In this document: piece by piece, positions 1 to 11,119 of the stretch
Position numbering within the stretch: position 1 is the first letter of the stretch
How the letters are laid out: each line of letters begins with the position of its first letter
Origin: Ophioderma brevispina
Lineage: Eukaryota; Echinodermata; Ophiuroidea; Amphilepidida; Ophiodermatidae
DNA length: 64,000 nucleotides
Assembly: GCA_023653785.1 (NCBI GenBank)
Contig: JAMKCH010019883.1
Span: 1-64,000 of the forward strand
Direction: 5' to 3'
Notes under the pieces: model-generated
Databases searched by the model: none
What the model was told of the DNA's origin: nothing
The model's input: only the letters and a program-made list of their open reading frames with translations
Made by a program: the position numbers and the translations under genes

Positions 1-821
1 GTGTTTGACCTGCCGTTGTTAAAGGAGCTAAGCCCTAATATCAAAAAAACATAATTGATTAAGTTTATTACAATAGTTAATGAAATCAACTGGATAATCC
101 ATACTGTACTGACTATACTGTGTTCTACAAGATGGAAGGCAGTCGTTTAAGGCTCAATGGGGGGCGACCCAATTACAACTTGATCACCCTCCTAATTAAA
201 CTTAGTGTTTGAAATGATTACGCCCTGGTGGATAGAGATTTACTGATTTTTGATAATGCTGCTTTCAATCTCATCAACCCGAGTCATATCGCTGCATCAT
301 GATATACCCCATTTTGCTGACATCAGTCGGCCGGCTTCAATGCTGCCGCATCGCTATCATGCCCCTACCGAGTCCACCCCAATTTCATGCCGTGGAATTT
401 GCACAAGATAGCTTTGTTGCTTTTTTATGCGGCCGCGCTGCAAGATTGCGATTTCAATTCCGCGTAATCCCGGTATAGAACAATAGGCCTTTAAAACTTA
501 TAAAGGCTACCATCTATTGTTATTTTGAGAGTTTAGCCTTAACGCAAAGGCCCTAAAACATACAGCCGCGCGTGAAAACAACCTGATACGCGAAAAACAC
601 AATTTTGCCCCATGTGCGAATCTTAGGAAGGAACCATAAAACCAACCGGCCCCATTTTAGAGCAATTTGATTCCGAATCTGGATAAATTAATAAATTAAA
701 ACCAAAATTATACTGATTTGCCGTAACTGGCGGGTTATCCCCAAAAAAACGAACACTGATTCACTTCAAGAAAGCCCAAAGGCCGGGAATTTACAAAATT
801 ATCGTGATGATAATTTGCACG
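1..821. other. Unassigned AT-rich noncoding DNA
   Basis: No coding, RNA or repeat signature that I can name. Bases 838-915 are very A-rich and already belong partly to the MITE that starts at 824. Confidence 0.5.
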
Positions 822-823
822 TA

Positions 824-1179
824 CACTGTTAAAAATTTAAAAAAAGAAAAAACCTAAAAAATTAAAAAAAAAACTGTTTAGAAACAATAAAAAAAAAAAA
901 CAAACATAAAAATAGCTAAAAATGTTAATTTACCGGAAATATTTCAAAATTTCTGTGCACAATATTTTCCGGCTTTGGTTGTGGTTCCGTAATTTTAAAT
1001 TAACGGAAAAATTCTGTTAAAATACATATTTTTTTTTCCATAATATTAGACAATTTTCTGTAATTACTGTCCAAGTTGCGTTAATTGAACAGAAATTTCT
1101 GTAAAATATTTACCCTAAAAAATGCTGAAATACTGCTGCCAGAAACTTTCCGTCATTTACGGACATTTTTTTAACATTG
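824..1179 (-). mobile_element. TA-flanked MITE, copy 1 (356 bp)
   Basis: Both ends carry the inverted terminus CACTGTT / AACATTG, flanked by TA at 822-823 and 1180-1181. Read on the minus strand, the sequence aligns along its length with the element at 16774-17140, including shared internal blocks around ggcagcagtatt, acagaaatt and attacggaa. No reading frame of note lies inside, so this is a non-autonomous DNA element. The TA duplication and short TIR fit a Tc1/mariner-type transposase, but PIF/Harbinger (TWA target) cannot be excluded. Strand is assigned relative to the second copy. Confidence 0.8.
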
Positions 1180-1395
1180 TACCTTGATGCTGGGTCATTA
1201 ACATGAATCCGGGTTTTACTTTTCCTGTAATCAAAGCACTGACAACAATCTTCTGGACCACCGTCACTAACCTAAGAATCAAATTGATCGTGTGCCCAGT
1301 AAAAAAGTGGAGAAATGCACTCATGCGATGCGCTGCTAGCCATTATGTGACCGATAGCGCTACAAACACTTAACCATACCATAACAAACTGGGTG

Positions 1396-1830
1396 CAGGC
1401 CTATATTCCGAAGGGTTTTTGATGATCCCGAAAGGTTTTTTTTGGTCCAGAAGGAGCATTTGAATCCGAAGTATATATTCCGAAGGTGTTTAAAATATCC
1501 CTGAGGGTCTTTTCTCCGAATGGTCGTTTCTCCGAAGGGCAATTGGTTCCGAAGGGGCTTTTGTCCGAAGGGGCATGGATCCGAAAATCAGTAATGTGTC
1601 TTTTCTCCGATAGATTTTTAACAACTCCCGAAGGGCGTTGTCCGAAAACGCTTTTTAAATGGGTTTTTTGTTCCGAAGGAGTTATGTTCCGAAGCTTTTT
1701 TAATCCGAAGGTCGTTTGTGTCCGCAAGAAATGACGATTATTGTTCCGAAGGTCGTTTGTCCAATTTTCGGACTAACGCCCCTTCGGATCTTTCGCCCCC
1801 TCATTTCTAATTTCGGACTAATGACCCTTG
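1396..1830. repeat. TTCGG/CCGAA satellite array 1, orientation flips near 1765
   Basis: Irregular short units of roughly 15-30 bp, each built on CCGAAGG plus GTTTGTCCGAA. From 1410 to about 1765 they read CCGAAGG...GTCCGAA. From about 1770 the motif is reversed (TTTCGGAC...GCCCCTTCGG). The overlapping open frames on both strands are by-products of the stop-poor repeat. A second array of the same motif lies at 18916-19570. Confidence 0.8.
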
Positions 1831-2398
1831 GATAAAAAACTTTCTGAATAACTAGAGACTATATATTATGAGATGAAGTATTGAATACCCCCTATATTCA
1901 AAAGAACTAATAAAATAACATGCAAATACATGAGATGAGATCCATTCGACATCTCGATGAAGAAGGACTATAAAAATAATTCGTTCCATGATAAATTAAA
2001 CCACGTTAACGATAAAGAGATTGCATGCTAAAAAGGTAAAGCCATATTTGGTCTCTAGACGTTTACTCTAATTATACAACCCACAATTATGGTTTTTGCA
2101 AAATACAAAAGATCGCAAATTTAAATCATTTTGGGTTGGTCGTTAAAATGTGATCCCTTTTGGACATAAAAAGATATCGAATGCGACAGATCTCACATCG
2201 ACGGACATCACAAACAGACTATTTTCTGGCTAACAATGGCTATACTTTCATACTGGTCTTAAGGTAGAAAACCATTCCAATTCTCATAAAATGCATTATT
2301 ATTTGCAGTTGCCTCAACATCATAGCCATTCATATCAACGAAAAACATAAGACCATAATTCTAATACGAAATAAGAAAATCGTTACCAAATTGTATTG
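1831..2398. other. Unassigned noncoding DNA
   Basis: No gene seen. Positions about 2150-2330 look like a diverged copy of about 2890-3050: both have a ..gtaaaaagatat.. block, then a ..actttcatattgg.. block, then an ..aattcataaaa.. block. Confidence 0.4.
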
Positions 2399-2820
2399 AA
2401 GTTGTATAACAGTTAATGTAACCTGCATTTATTTCTGACTGCCGAAAAACAGAACTTGATAAAAAAAGAGAGAAACTCCCAGGGTTTTCCCTGGCATTGG
2501 TTTATATGAATAATGTGTTTGCTTGAACAAGAATTTCCTTGCATAAAGAGCTTGAAGCATGTAAATTTTCCCAGGAGAGGGGGGGCGGGAGAGGAGGAGA
2601 GACAGGAAGGAGCATGAGAGGAGACAAACAAAGCTAAGAACAAACAAACAGAATCTGAAAAAACAATAAGGCCAACTAATCTAAATACGAAAGTAGAGAT
2701 TATTAGCATTGTATTTAAAGTTTGTATACGTAAGTTCTGTAACCTGGCATTTATTTCTGACTGCCGAAAAAACAGTACTTGAATAAAAAAAGAGAAACTC
2801 ACATGGTTTTCACTTGGCAT
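2399..2820. repeat. Pair of ~100-bp direct repeats flanking ~220 bp
   Basis: Bases 2399-2499 and 2717-2820 are direct copies. Each has an aagttgtat block, then catttatttctgactgccg, then a poly-A stretch and an agaaactc..ggttttc..ggcat end. With the weaker 2150/2890 pair this suggests a small tandem duplication or recombination between repeats. No LTR hallmarks (TG..CA ends, primer binding site) are visible. The minus-strand open frame across it is not recognisable as a protein. Confidence 0.65.
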
Positions 2821-5229
2821 CTAAACTATTTCTGCCTCCCTCATAAAGTATCTAAAATCTCAAATTAAGTTTGTTTGTAAAGTCAACATTCATTTTCTGT
2901 GGACGTAAAAAGATATTTAATATGCACATTTATGGATCACAAAAGGAGGTTTTTCTGATAAAAATTGTCATAACTTTCATATTCGGCATGGGGTATAAAA
3001 ACCCCAAATTCATAAAAAAAAAAACCATCATTTTGCTTGGCTACCCATTAATGAACGCATTGGAGTCACTTTGCGCGTGGATCTTTATGAATTGGCGCTC
3101 TACAACAGCCTTTTGTATGTATGTATGTATTACATTCCTATTTATTGTCAATCGCTACTAACATTAATAAACTTCATAAATTAAAAGCACGCAATCAGTA
3201 AATGAGAAGGAAATTATATGTATATTTACTTCATGAGATAATTTATGACTATTGTGTACTCTCCTCTCTGAAAATACCAAATCCCACCAACAGTAAAAGA
3301 TATTGTCCTGTTTTGAATCACTGAAATTGTCTCTTAGGTGTTTTGCCTTTAAGATACTATCATAATCCCCCCAATTTTGAATGAGGGGGGATGGTCAATA
3401 CGATCACACCCCCCCCACCCCATTTTGAATGCCCATTCATGTGTTTTGACACAAAATAACCTCATACTTTTTGCCATAATAGTTAAAAAATGGTAACGTT
3501 CGCGGCGCATTTTTTTTAATACAATTGATATTTAATGATTTTAGCTTCTAAATGGCATTTTTTTTGCGCGCATGCGCTCGCACGCGCTAGTACATCGGAA
3601 CTTTTCAGAGAAATTACAACAACACCACCATTTTCTTATACATTTTCCCAAATCAACCCAACCCATCCCCCCAATGTCAAAAAGAAAATTTACCTACGGC
3701 GATAATATGATCGCACCAGGGCAATAATAAGGTTTCCGGTTTATTAAAGGTGGCCCTATTAAGGATATGAGTTTTCATCGTCATAGATTGGCCTTCACTT
3801 CAAAACCCCATTCGTAAAGTTTTGTGCCGATATTTCAATCCGTTTTTGATTGCGAGAGCTAAAAACGGATTTTGTAAGCCCATAGAGACTGTGTAAAATG
3901 AAATGGTCGACCAAAACGGGTCACATTTTTGCTAATAATTTCCAAAACCAAACTTCCTTTGATCTAAGATTTTCACGGGGGTAAAACGCGAAAAGGGAAA
4001 AATAGTAGCTTTCTTCTGTTACCAAAAATTGACACTTCCGGTAAAATGCTGGGGGCCTTTGGGGACGAGGGGGGCTAATTAGCGGATCGGGCCATGGAAC
4101 CTTTAATTAATAATAATAATAACCAGTTTCTATTATAGCGCTCAATCTCCGTAAACAGGCTCAACGCGAAGGTGCCAATAATTATTAGGCCGCCTTCAAG
4201 AAATCTCACAATCATTTCGCTTCCATTTAGGTGGCTGTTCAAAGAATGCATTTACAAGGCGCACAAGCCTATCAGCAGTAATGTATGATTCCCCATAGCA
4301 GCTCCGCAGATTGCGCTTGGTTAGACGAGGGGAATTGAAGGGATTAAGTATCTTGCCCCCTAGTTACCAAACACGTTTGGCTCACACTTTTTTGACGGTC
4401 TAATGGATCACGGGTCCCGCGCTTTCCACTAGCACACACGGGCTCTCTCTAGGTATAATTTATTGGTAGAAGGGGCATTACGTGAATAGGAGAAAATTGA
4501 TGTCAAAGGTTCATGAGTTTCTTTTCAGTCTATTTATAGTGTTTATGTCTAGAATTTCATGTCATGTTGGCTGTTTCACACAAGCGCAGTGAAGTGATGA
4601 CGATATGTGGTGTTACGGTCTCTTTAAGTCGGTTTCTAGTGTATTTCTAGGTTCATCGGTTCTCTTGTGGGTTAGGGTTATTATTGTATAGTCAATGGTG
4701 ATAGCTGAGATTTCACAGGGTTCCCAATTCTGGATGTAAACACTTAAGAACCCAAGGGGTTAGTGCCACGTCTTTTTCCCCAGAGTTTTGTACAGTAACG
4801 TTTTAGTAACGTCCGCGATAAAATTGTTTGTTTCCTGCACAATAAAGGGGCTAATTATTTTGATTTTGTTTGTTTGAGTTGTACTTTAATAATATTTGTA
4901 CTAATGTGTTTGTGCACACCATTCAGCAAAATTGGCTATGGTTCTTTGATTTTTCAATCCTTTTCGCCCCCGAATTAATTTTAGAGTTGCATTTTTGTCA
5001 CCATAACACTAGTGAACTCATATCTCGATCTCTCAACATTGCCAATTGAAAATGCATTCGATATTTAAAAACTCCTTGTTGCCTGAGGTTGTTTTGTAAG
5101 GACCACTAATAAGAGTTCCAAAATGGATACCCAACGTCAGAGTATGAATGTTCTATGTTCGGATACAAACAAAAATAATCGGAATGTATTTTTTTAGTTA
5201 TTTCTTTTTTGCTCGAAACGATCAGGTGT
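2821..5229. other. Unassigned noncoding DNA
   Basis: No gene recognised. Minor features are a short (TGTA)n-like run at about 3112-3130, C-rich runs at 3366-3422, and a GC-alternating patch (gcgcgcatgcgctcgcacgcgc) near 3567-3590. Confidence 0.5.
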
Positions 5230-5925
5230 TCAGTGGATTACAAAGGTTTATCTGTGCCTCTGTAGAAGATATCAAGAAGTTCAATAAGGCAATGAGTTGT
5301 AGAACAGCCTTTAGTACTACTATACTGATTTTGAACCAAAGTAAGAGCAATATCATCGAGAACCCAACCTGGAACAAAATCTTCACAAATCTTGGCAAGG
5401 TGGGATGTCATTGATATTGGTCTTAACTTGGGAACAACTGCAGGTTTCTTTTGGGGGATTGGGGCAATTGTTGCATCTTTCCAAACTTGAGGAACCTTGC
5501 CCTGCCTTAAAGATGCACTTAGAGTGTCAGTGACAGGCACACTAAATTCCACAGCAAATTCTTTGGTAAGTTTACTAGATAGCCCATCAGGGTCTGCGGA
5601 TTTTCTTGGATTGAGTTTTTACATGTCCCACACATGGATTTGAGGGGGCTCTTTTGATGGTAAAAAAGCAGGTAGCTGTGAACGATCCAAGGGTGGCCTG
5701 CTTTGAGACACTGTTTTAATGTTGTGTTAATGGCTTCAGTCACAGCCCCATGGTCATCAATTGAAACTCCAGGTACTGAAATAATTGGACGGGGTTGATG
5801 TTTGTTACCAATCGTTGGATACCCAGATGCCAACCAGCTGGGTCAGAGGATTTGAGGTTTTGAATGCAATTTTCATAATATTGCTTGTGGGATGTTTCAC
5901 AACTATCAAGACTTTTTTTCTCGGT
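5230..5925 (-). mobile_element. Non-LTR (LINE) reverse transcriptase fragment, CR1/Jockey-like
   Basis: The minus strand encodes a broken N-terminal reverse transcriptase region. Reading downwards from about 5920, translated pieces resemble the linker upstream of the RT (a YYENCIQNLKSSDPAGWHLG-type segment). Then comes a PDGLSSKL block (RT motif 1 region), then KVPQVWKDATIAPIPQKK and LRPIS (RT motif 2), and a stretch ending near RGTDKPL at 5238. At least one frameshift near 5540-5620 separates two frames. The sequence stops before the expected catalytic FSKAFD and FADD motifs, so the copy cannot be active. The clade is an inference from motif style only. The plus-strand frame at 5148-5414 is an antisense shadow. 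Confidence 0.8.
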
Positions 5926-5989
5926 AACGAAATGTGATAGAAAGTTCGAACTTAGAAAGAAAATAATTTCTATAACTGAATTACAATGT

Positions 5990-6785
5990 TAATCTGTATC
6001 ACAATCATGATTTCTAAACAAAAATCGATAATTGGATTGTACCCAGATGGTTTCTTGGTGGTTCCTGATGTTGTCGGCTCCTTTGTGTTTCAATGGTTAT
6101 TAAATATTGCCTAGACCCCAAATCGGCTATTTTGGTTAAAAATGGTCAAGTTATGATTTTTAAACAAAAGAAGATAATTCCCTTCGTTTCTAGATGGTTT
6201 CCGTTGTTTTTGGCTCCTTAGTGTTTCAATGCTTGTTGATCAAAAGTCGGTTCCTTTGGTTTAAAGTGGGTCAAAATAAAGATTTTTAAACAAAATTAAC
6301 AATTCGACGGTTTCCAGACGGTTTCTTAATCATTCCCGGTGTTTTCTGCCTTTTTTGTTTCAATGTTGGGCATTGTCTGGACCCCTATTTGGTTCAAAAT
6401 AATCAAATAAAGATTTTTAAAAAGTGTACAATTTGGATGTTTCCCAGTTGGTTTTTGGGTGGTTCCTTTTTTCGGTTCCTTTGTGTTTCAATGTTATTGA
6501 GCATTGCCTTGATCCCCAAAACGGTTATTTGGGTTCAAAACAGTCAAAATCATGATTTCTAAACAAAGGCTGATAATTTGGAGGCTACCCAGATTGTTTC
6601 TTGGTGGTTCCTGGTGTTGTCGGCTCCTTTGTGTTCCAATGGTTATTGACCATTGCATGGACCCCAAATCGACTATTTTTGTTCAAAATGGCAAATATCA
6701 GATAGTTCCGATGGTTCCCAATTTTTTTAGGTGGTTACCAGTGTCTTCGGCCCCTATGTGTTTCAATGATTTTGTTTAAAATAAA
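5990..6785 (+). repeat. ~130-145-bp satellite, forward arm
   Basis: The block tgatttctaaacaaa recurs near 6006, 6150, 6281, 6408 and 6551. It is followed each time by a ggtttcttgg..ggttcc..ttcggctcctttgtgtttcaatg segment and a ccccaaat..ggtt..ttcaaaa segment. Unit length varies between about 127 and 144 bp. The copies are diverged and noncoding. Confidence 0.8.
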
Positions 6786-7570
6786 TATTTTGACCAACTT
6801 AACCAAATAGCGGATTTGGGGGTCCAGACAATTCTCAACAAACACAAAGGAACCGAATACACAGGGAACCACCTAAAAACTTCAGGAAACCATCCAAATT
6901 GTTCAATTCTATTTAACACTTAAGTGGACTAGGTCTTCCTTCTTGCGTTGGTGGACAAGGGGTTATCCCCCCCCCCCATAGAAACCACTTTCCAAGGAAT
7001 TTTGGCACGAAATTTAAACCACATATGCAGGGTCTTAATACAATAACGATTAATTAATACGATTAGAAAATATATGTGTAAGCTGTTAATAAGTGTTCTA
7101 AAAGTCCAATTTACCTATACTGAACACAGTTTTTGGCGTCCGGGCAATGCTCAACAACCACTGCAATACAAAGGAGTCGAAAACACCGAAAACCGCCCAA
7201 GAACCACCTAGAAACCGCCCAAATTTTCAACATTTGTTTATATCATTATTTTGACCATTTTGAACCCAAAGAGCCTATTCGGGATCCATGCAATACTCAA
7301 TAAACGTTGAATGTCAAAGGAGCCGAAAACCACCCAATCCAACTGGGAACCATAATTTTTGTTTAAAATGGTCAGAATAAACATCATTTTGGCCATTTTG
7401 AACCAGAATAACCGATTTGATTAAATTTACGTCAGGAGCCGAAAATACCGGGAACCACACAAAATACTTTTGGTAACCATCCAGGAACCGTCCAAATTGT
7501 CCATTTTGCTTAAAATTCATTCTTTGGACAATTTATAACCAAAGTAACCGATTGGGGTCCAATGAATTCT
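6786..7570 (-). repeat. Same satellite, inverted arm
   Basis: Units are the reverse complement of those at 5990-6785. Examples are cacaaaggaaccgaa..gggaaccacc near 6842-6870, caaaggagtcgaaaacacc near 7170 and aaaggagccgaaaacc near 7315. A ~200-bp stretch at about 6910-7120, with a C11 run, interrupts it. Together the two arms form a ~1.6-kb imperfect inverted repeat. Confidence 0.78.
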
Positions 7571-7624
7571 GAGCAACCATGGAGTCTATCGTCTGAAGAG
7601 TACATAGCGTGCACAAACCCTTAA

Positions 7625-8160
7625 CGAGTGCCGAGACCTTTGACTTGTTTTTTCAGGCCTTTGTGAAGTTTTTGATTTTATTGTGTTGTTGAGACATTTG
7701 TCCATTTTCCTGACCTTTTGATTGTTTTGAGACCAGTGTTTATATATTGAAACCTGTGTTTGGATGTTGAGACCTTTCTGTGTTTTTGAGACCTTTGCGT
7801 GTTTTGAAGATCTTTGTTTGATAGAACCTTTTGTTGTTTTGATGACCTTATGTGTTTTTGATCCCTTTTGTTGTTGAAATCTGTGTTTGATGTTGAGACC
7901 TTTGTGTGTTTTGAGACTTCTTTGTGGTTTTGAGACCTTTGCGACTTTTTGAGACCTTAGGTTTTGAGACCTGTTTGCGTTTTGAGATCTTGTTTTTGAG
8001 ATCTTTGTGTGGTTTAAGACCGTTACCAGCTTTTGAGACCTTTGTATAGTTTTGAGACCTTTGTAAGTTTTGAGACCTTAGTTTTTTGAGACCTTTGTGT
8101 CTTTATACCTTTGTTTTTCGAGACCTTGCTCAGTATTTGACATTTTGACACCGTTTGCGG
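7625..8160. repeat. GAGACCTTTGTGTGTTTT minisatellite
   Basis: Roughly 18-22-bp units based on TTTTGAGACCTTTGTGTG, repeated over 20 times with substitutions and indels. Noncoding. Confidence 0.85.
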
Positions 8161-8880
8161 CCCATATTCAGAAGCTGCACAGTGTAGTATAATTATTGTT
8201 GTTGTTTTGAGTGTATTAGCAATCTAAAATAAAGGTGAGACATTTCTAATCAAAGAATAATTTATGATTACTTGTGCCCGTTAAAGATACCTTTCCTATG
8301 TGAAAAAACATGTTTACGAAATAGAAAAAGAATCTCACGTAGAAAAAAACAAATCACTCTATTGAAAATATTTTCCCTACAATACACTTTAATAACATAG
8401 GTCCATATGAGCGGCTAAAATTTATAGTGGGATAGTAGACCTACTTTACTCTTTCTGCAATTTACCCCAAACTAACGGTGGTATTATACTCGAGAGTGTT
8501 TTGTCATTCATCATTTCAATCATTTTCATAATTTATTGGAAACATACATATTGAAACGTATATAAAACAGGTAAAGCCAGACAGGAGAGCTGAACAGGCA
8601 CAAGACCTGAATCAGTTATCAGCAAGCAGTCAGCAAAACATTTAAAATCTTATAGAAACATTCAAAATAGTGAAAAGAGAGCCAGCCCCTTAAAGAATTA
8701 TTGCACAAGCCAGAAATGTCCTTAAAAGAAATTTAAAAGGACAAGTCATGGTCATTTTTCGAGTAAAATTGAGTAAGAACAAATAACTGTTTTTTAGCGG
8801 ACAGATTTAATGTAATACATATATTATATTATTTTTTTTTTACTTTTTGATACCAAAGGAATGATAAAATGTAAAGCTCG
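8161..8880. other. Unassigned AT-rich DNA
   Basis: No coding or repeat assignment. It lies immediately 3' (minus sense) of the retroelement coding end at 8881, so it could include that element's 3' untranslated region. Confidence 0.35.
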
Positions 8881-9196
8881 TCAGGAGACCCTACTTCCAA
8901 TTTCAACACAGAATAACTTGGTGTCATAACCCTGTTCTTGGAAGTCGATGCGCAGACCAGCATATTTTGTTTTCTTTCCGTGTGTGGGGTTTATGAATGT
9001 TCTCTTCAAAAGAATAATGAGCTCAATTATAATGATGGATTTGGAGCCTTCATTAACAAGAATAAGATCCGGTTTCTGTTGCGTGGAAAGGATGTCGGGT
9101 GACATGTAGTGCCGGCAACTTTTCTTGGCGTCTTTCAGGTCGCAATAAAAATTCCAGGACTGATCAGTAACATTTTTAAGAGTGACAAAAGCTTAT
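8881..9196 (-). mobile_element. RLE-type retrotransposon, C-terminal endonuclease-like segment
   Basis: The minus strand encodes about 75-100 residues with the pattern KPDLILVN, then IIIIEL, then KTKYAGL, and a VEIGSRV end near the stop at 8881. The order PD ... (D/E) ... K-x2-KY matches the PD-(D/E)XK restriction-like endonuclease (RLE) at the C-terminus of R2/HERO/NeSL-type non-LTR retrotransposons. Immediately upstream (about 9110-9180) a WNFYCDLKDAKK-like stretch resembles the linker before this domain. The zinc-knuckle part of the same protein lies at 10701-10815, beyond an inserted TIR element, so the gene is broken. The exact clade is an inference. Confidence 0.6.
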
Positions 9197-9198
9197 TA

Positions 9199-10698
9199 GT
9201 CAGGAGGAATTGTGGGCACAGGGTGGAAATGGAGTGCAGACTTTTCCTATTGATCGATATTTGTCAATGATGACCTCAACTAATAATTTCTGGAGGGTGT
9301 GCAAAATTTCGTGCAGTGCCATTTTCTAGAAATCCAATATGGCCGCTATCACTCTCAAATTCATTCAAATGGCCATAATTTTATACACTAGATCCATGTT
9401 TTAAAGCACGAGGAATATTTTGGACCGGTTATTGATGTGAATTGATCACAACATTACCATCAAACCCAATATGGCCACCCTAAAACCCAATACGCCCTGA
9501 AATCATTCAAGTGACCATAATTCATCAAGTATTTGTGATAGAGGCATAATTCTGCACTCTATACCCAGTAGGAACTCATATCTGAAATTTCAAGTGTGTT
9601 AGCAAGCTTACCAATCAAGATGGAAGCCAATATGGCTGCCTTTTAAGATCTTTAAAACCTACGAATTGTCATATATTCATAATATACTGGCCGTCATTTT
9701 GAAGTTTAAGTATGTTGTCAAAACAAATATACCAGATACGAGTTATTAATGCTCAAAGGCATACATCTAATACTTTAATTTAAAATTTAATAATCATTTT
9801 GGGTGTTTTAACTAAATACAATACAGATGTATTGTAATTTCTAGGTTTTAAAGAAGGTAAAAAGGTAGCCACATTGGCCCCCATCTTAACATTTTTGCAT
9901 GCTAAAGAAACAGAAATTCCAGATAAGAATGTCAAATGGTCAAATACTTATCCCATACCTTAATTTACACCTTTATAATAATAATTCGTTGATGTAAGTA
10001 CATTTAATACACATATAATGTAGGTTTACTATTTTTAAAGGCGGCTGTATTGGCTGCCATCTTGAATTTTGAAAATGTCCATTACAGGGAAATGCCAAAT
10101 AAGGGTTTCTAGTGATCAAATACATGTATCTCATAAGTGTAAAGCATAAAGCATGCATATAGACACTGGAATCAAGCCTCTAAACTGCAAAATGTGCAGA
10201 ACACTTGACGTGTCCGAATGCGTTGGAAATGCATTCTAGAGGTGTCAAAGTAAGTCTTGCAGAGTGTGATCAATTGTAACAGATTTTGAACACCTGCAAA
10301 ACATATTTTAGATGTTCAGCATGTATTCAAGTAGCGTAAATAGGTATAATGGAGGTGTTAAGATCATTTTAATGATTCCGAGAGCATATTTGACTTTTGA
10401 GCAGCCATATTGGATTTTTGTGGCAATGTAATGATAAAATTACATTATCAACACTTTTTCGTACTTAAAACACAGGGGTACCGAGAAATATTTGTCTCTA
10501 TCGGAAATACTTAAGGGATCTTTAGTGATTTTGGACATGGTAGCAGCCATATTGGATTTTCAAAAATGGCACTGTAACAAATTTTGCACACCCTTCAAAA
10601 ATTATTGACTTAGGTCCTAATGAACTAAAATCTATCAATAGAAAAAGTCTGTACTCCATTTCCATCCTTCAGGCTGTGTGCCTAAACTTCCACCTGAC
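9199..10698. mobile_element. 1.5-kb TIR DNA element inside the RLE retroelement
   Basis: The ends are GTCAGG at 9199-9204 and CCTGAC at 10693-10698, flanked by TA (9197-9198 and 10699-10700). The terminal ~140 bp on each side are inverted copies: ggaaatggagt.cagactttt..tattgat, then agggtgtgcaaaattt, then agtgccattttt and aatccaatatggc. The interior has no long frame and several modules carrying aatatggc(c/t)gcc. The element is non-autonomous, and its TA target fits Tc1/mariner-like transposition. It was inserted into the retroelement ORF. Confidence 0.78.
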
Positions 10699-10700
10699 TA

Positions 10701-10840
10701 TATGCGGAGAACAGAATTACGATGCCACGTATATCTACCTTGGTCAAGCATAGTTTTACGATTATTGAGGACATGTTGGAGAGTCTCTTTATTCCCACAT
10801 AAGGCACAATCGTGTTGATTTTTTTTTACCCCAGCGACTC
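10701..10840 (-). mobile_element. RLE-type retrotransposon, zinc-knuckle segment
   Basis: The minus strand reads CALCG (10808 to 10794), then KETLQHVL, then a GRYTWHRNSVLRI stretch ending at the TIR element. This is the C-x2-C-x7-H-x4-C zinc knuckle that precedes the endonuclease in RLE retrotransposons. The fourth ligand position is Arg rather than Cys here, from mutation or sequence error. It is collinear with 8881-9196 once the 9199-10698 insertion is removed. No RT core is recognised upstream (10841-11120), so the copy is 5'-truncated. Confidence 0.6.
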
Positions 10841-11119
10841 AAGTTATTTTTTGGTGGGAAGTGTATCAAGAAAGGCATTTAACAAGAATTTCATTATGTC
10901 TTTAGGCAAATCAAAGGATTTCAAAATCCATGCTTCTCTATCCAAAATATATTAAAAAAAAGGGCTAGTTTATCGACTAAGAATTAAGTTTTCTGTTTAA
11001 ACCTGCTTTTTGACCTATAAACCATTTTTTTTTTCATTTGAAAAACTTGCATTGTCGGTCGAAAAACATCTCGCCGATATACCAAGTAGCTACCGAGATT
11101 CTATGTTTGTTAATAAAAA

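Noticed and set aside
1360..1734. Overlapping frames of 60-108 codons in the TTCGG satellite
   Set aside because: The short repeat has few stop codons on either strand. Nothing protein-like is conserved with the second array.
2399..2820. LTR pair of a small retroelement
   Set aside because: The direct repeats lack TG..CA ends, target duplication and primer binding site, and only about 220 bp lies between them.
5148..5414. 88-codon plus-strand frame
   Set aside because: Antisense to the LINE reverse transcriptase fragment.
7625..8160. CRISPR-like array
   Set aside because: Units are contiguous and degenerate with no unique spacers, in a eukaryotic context. It is a minisatellite.
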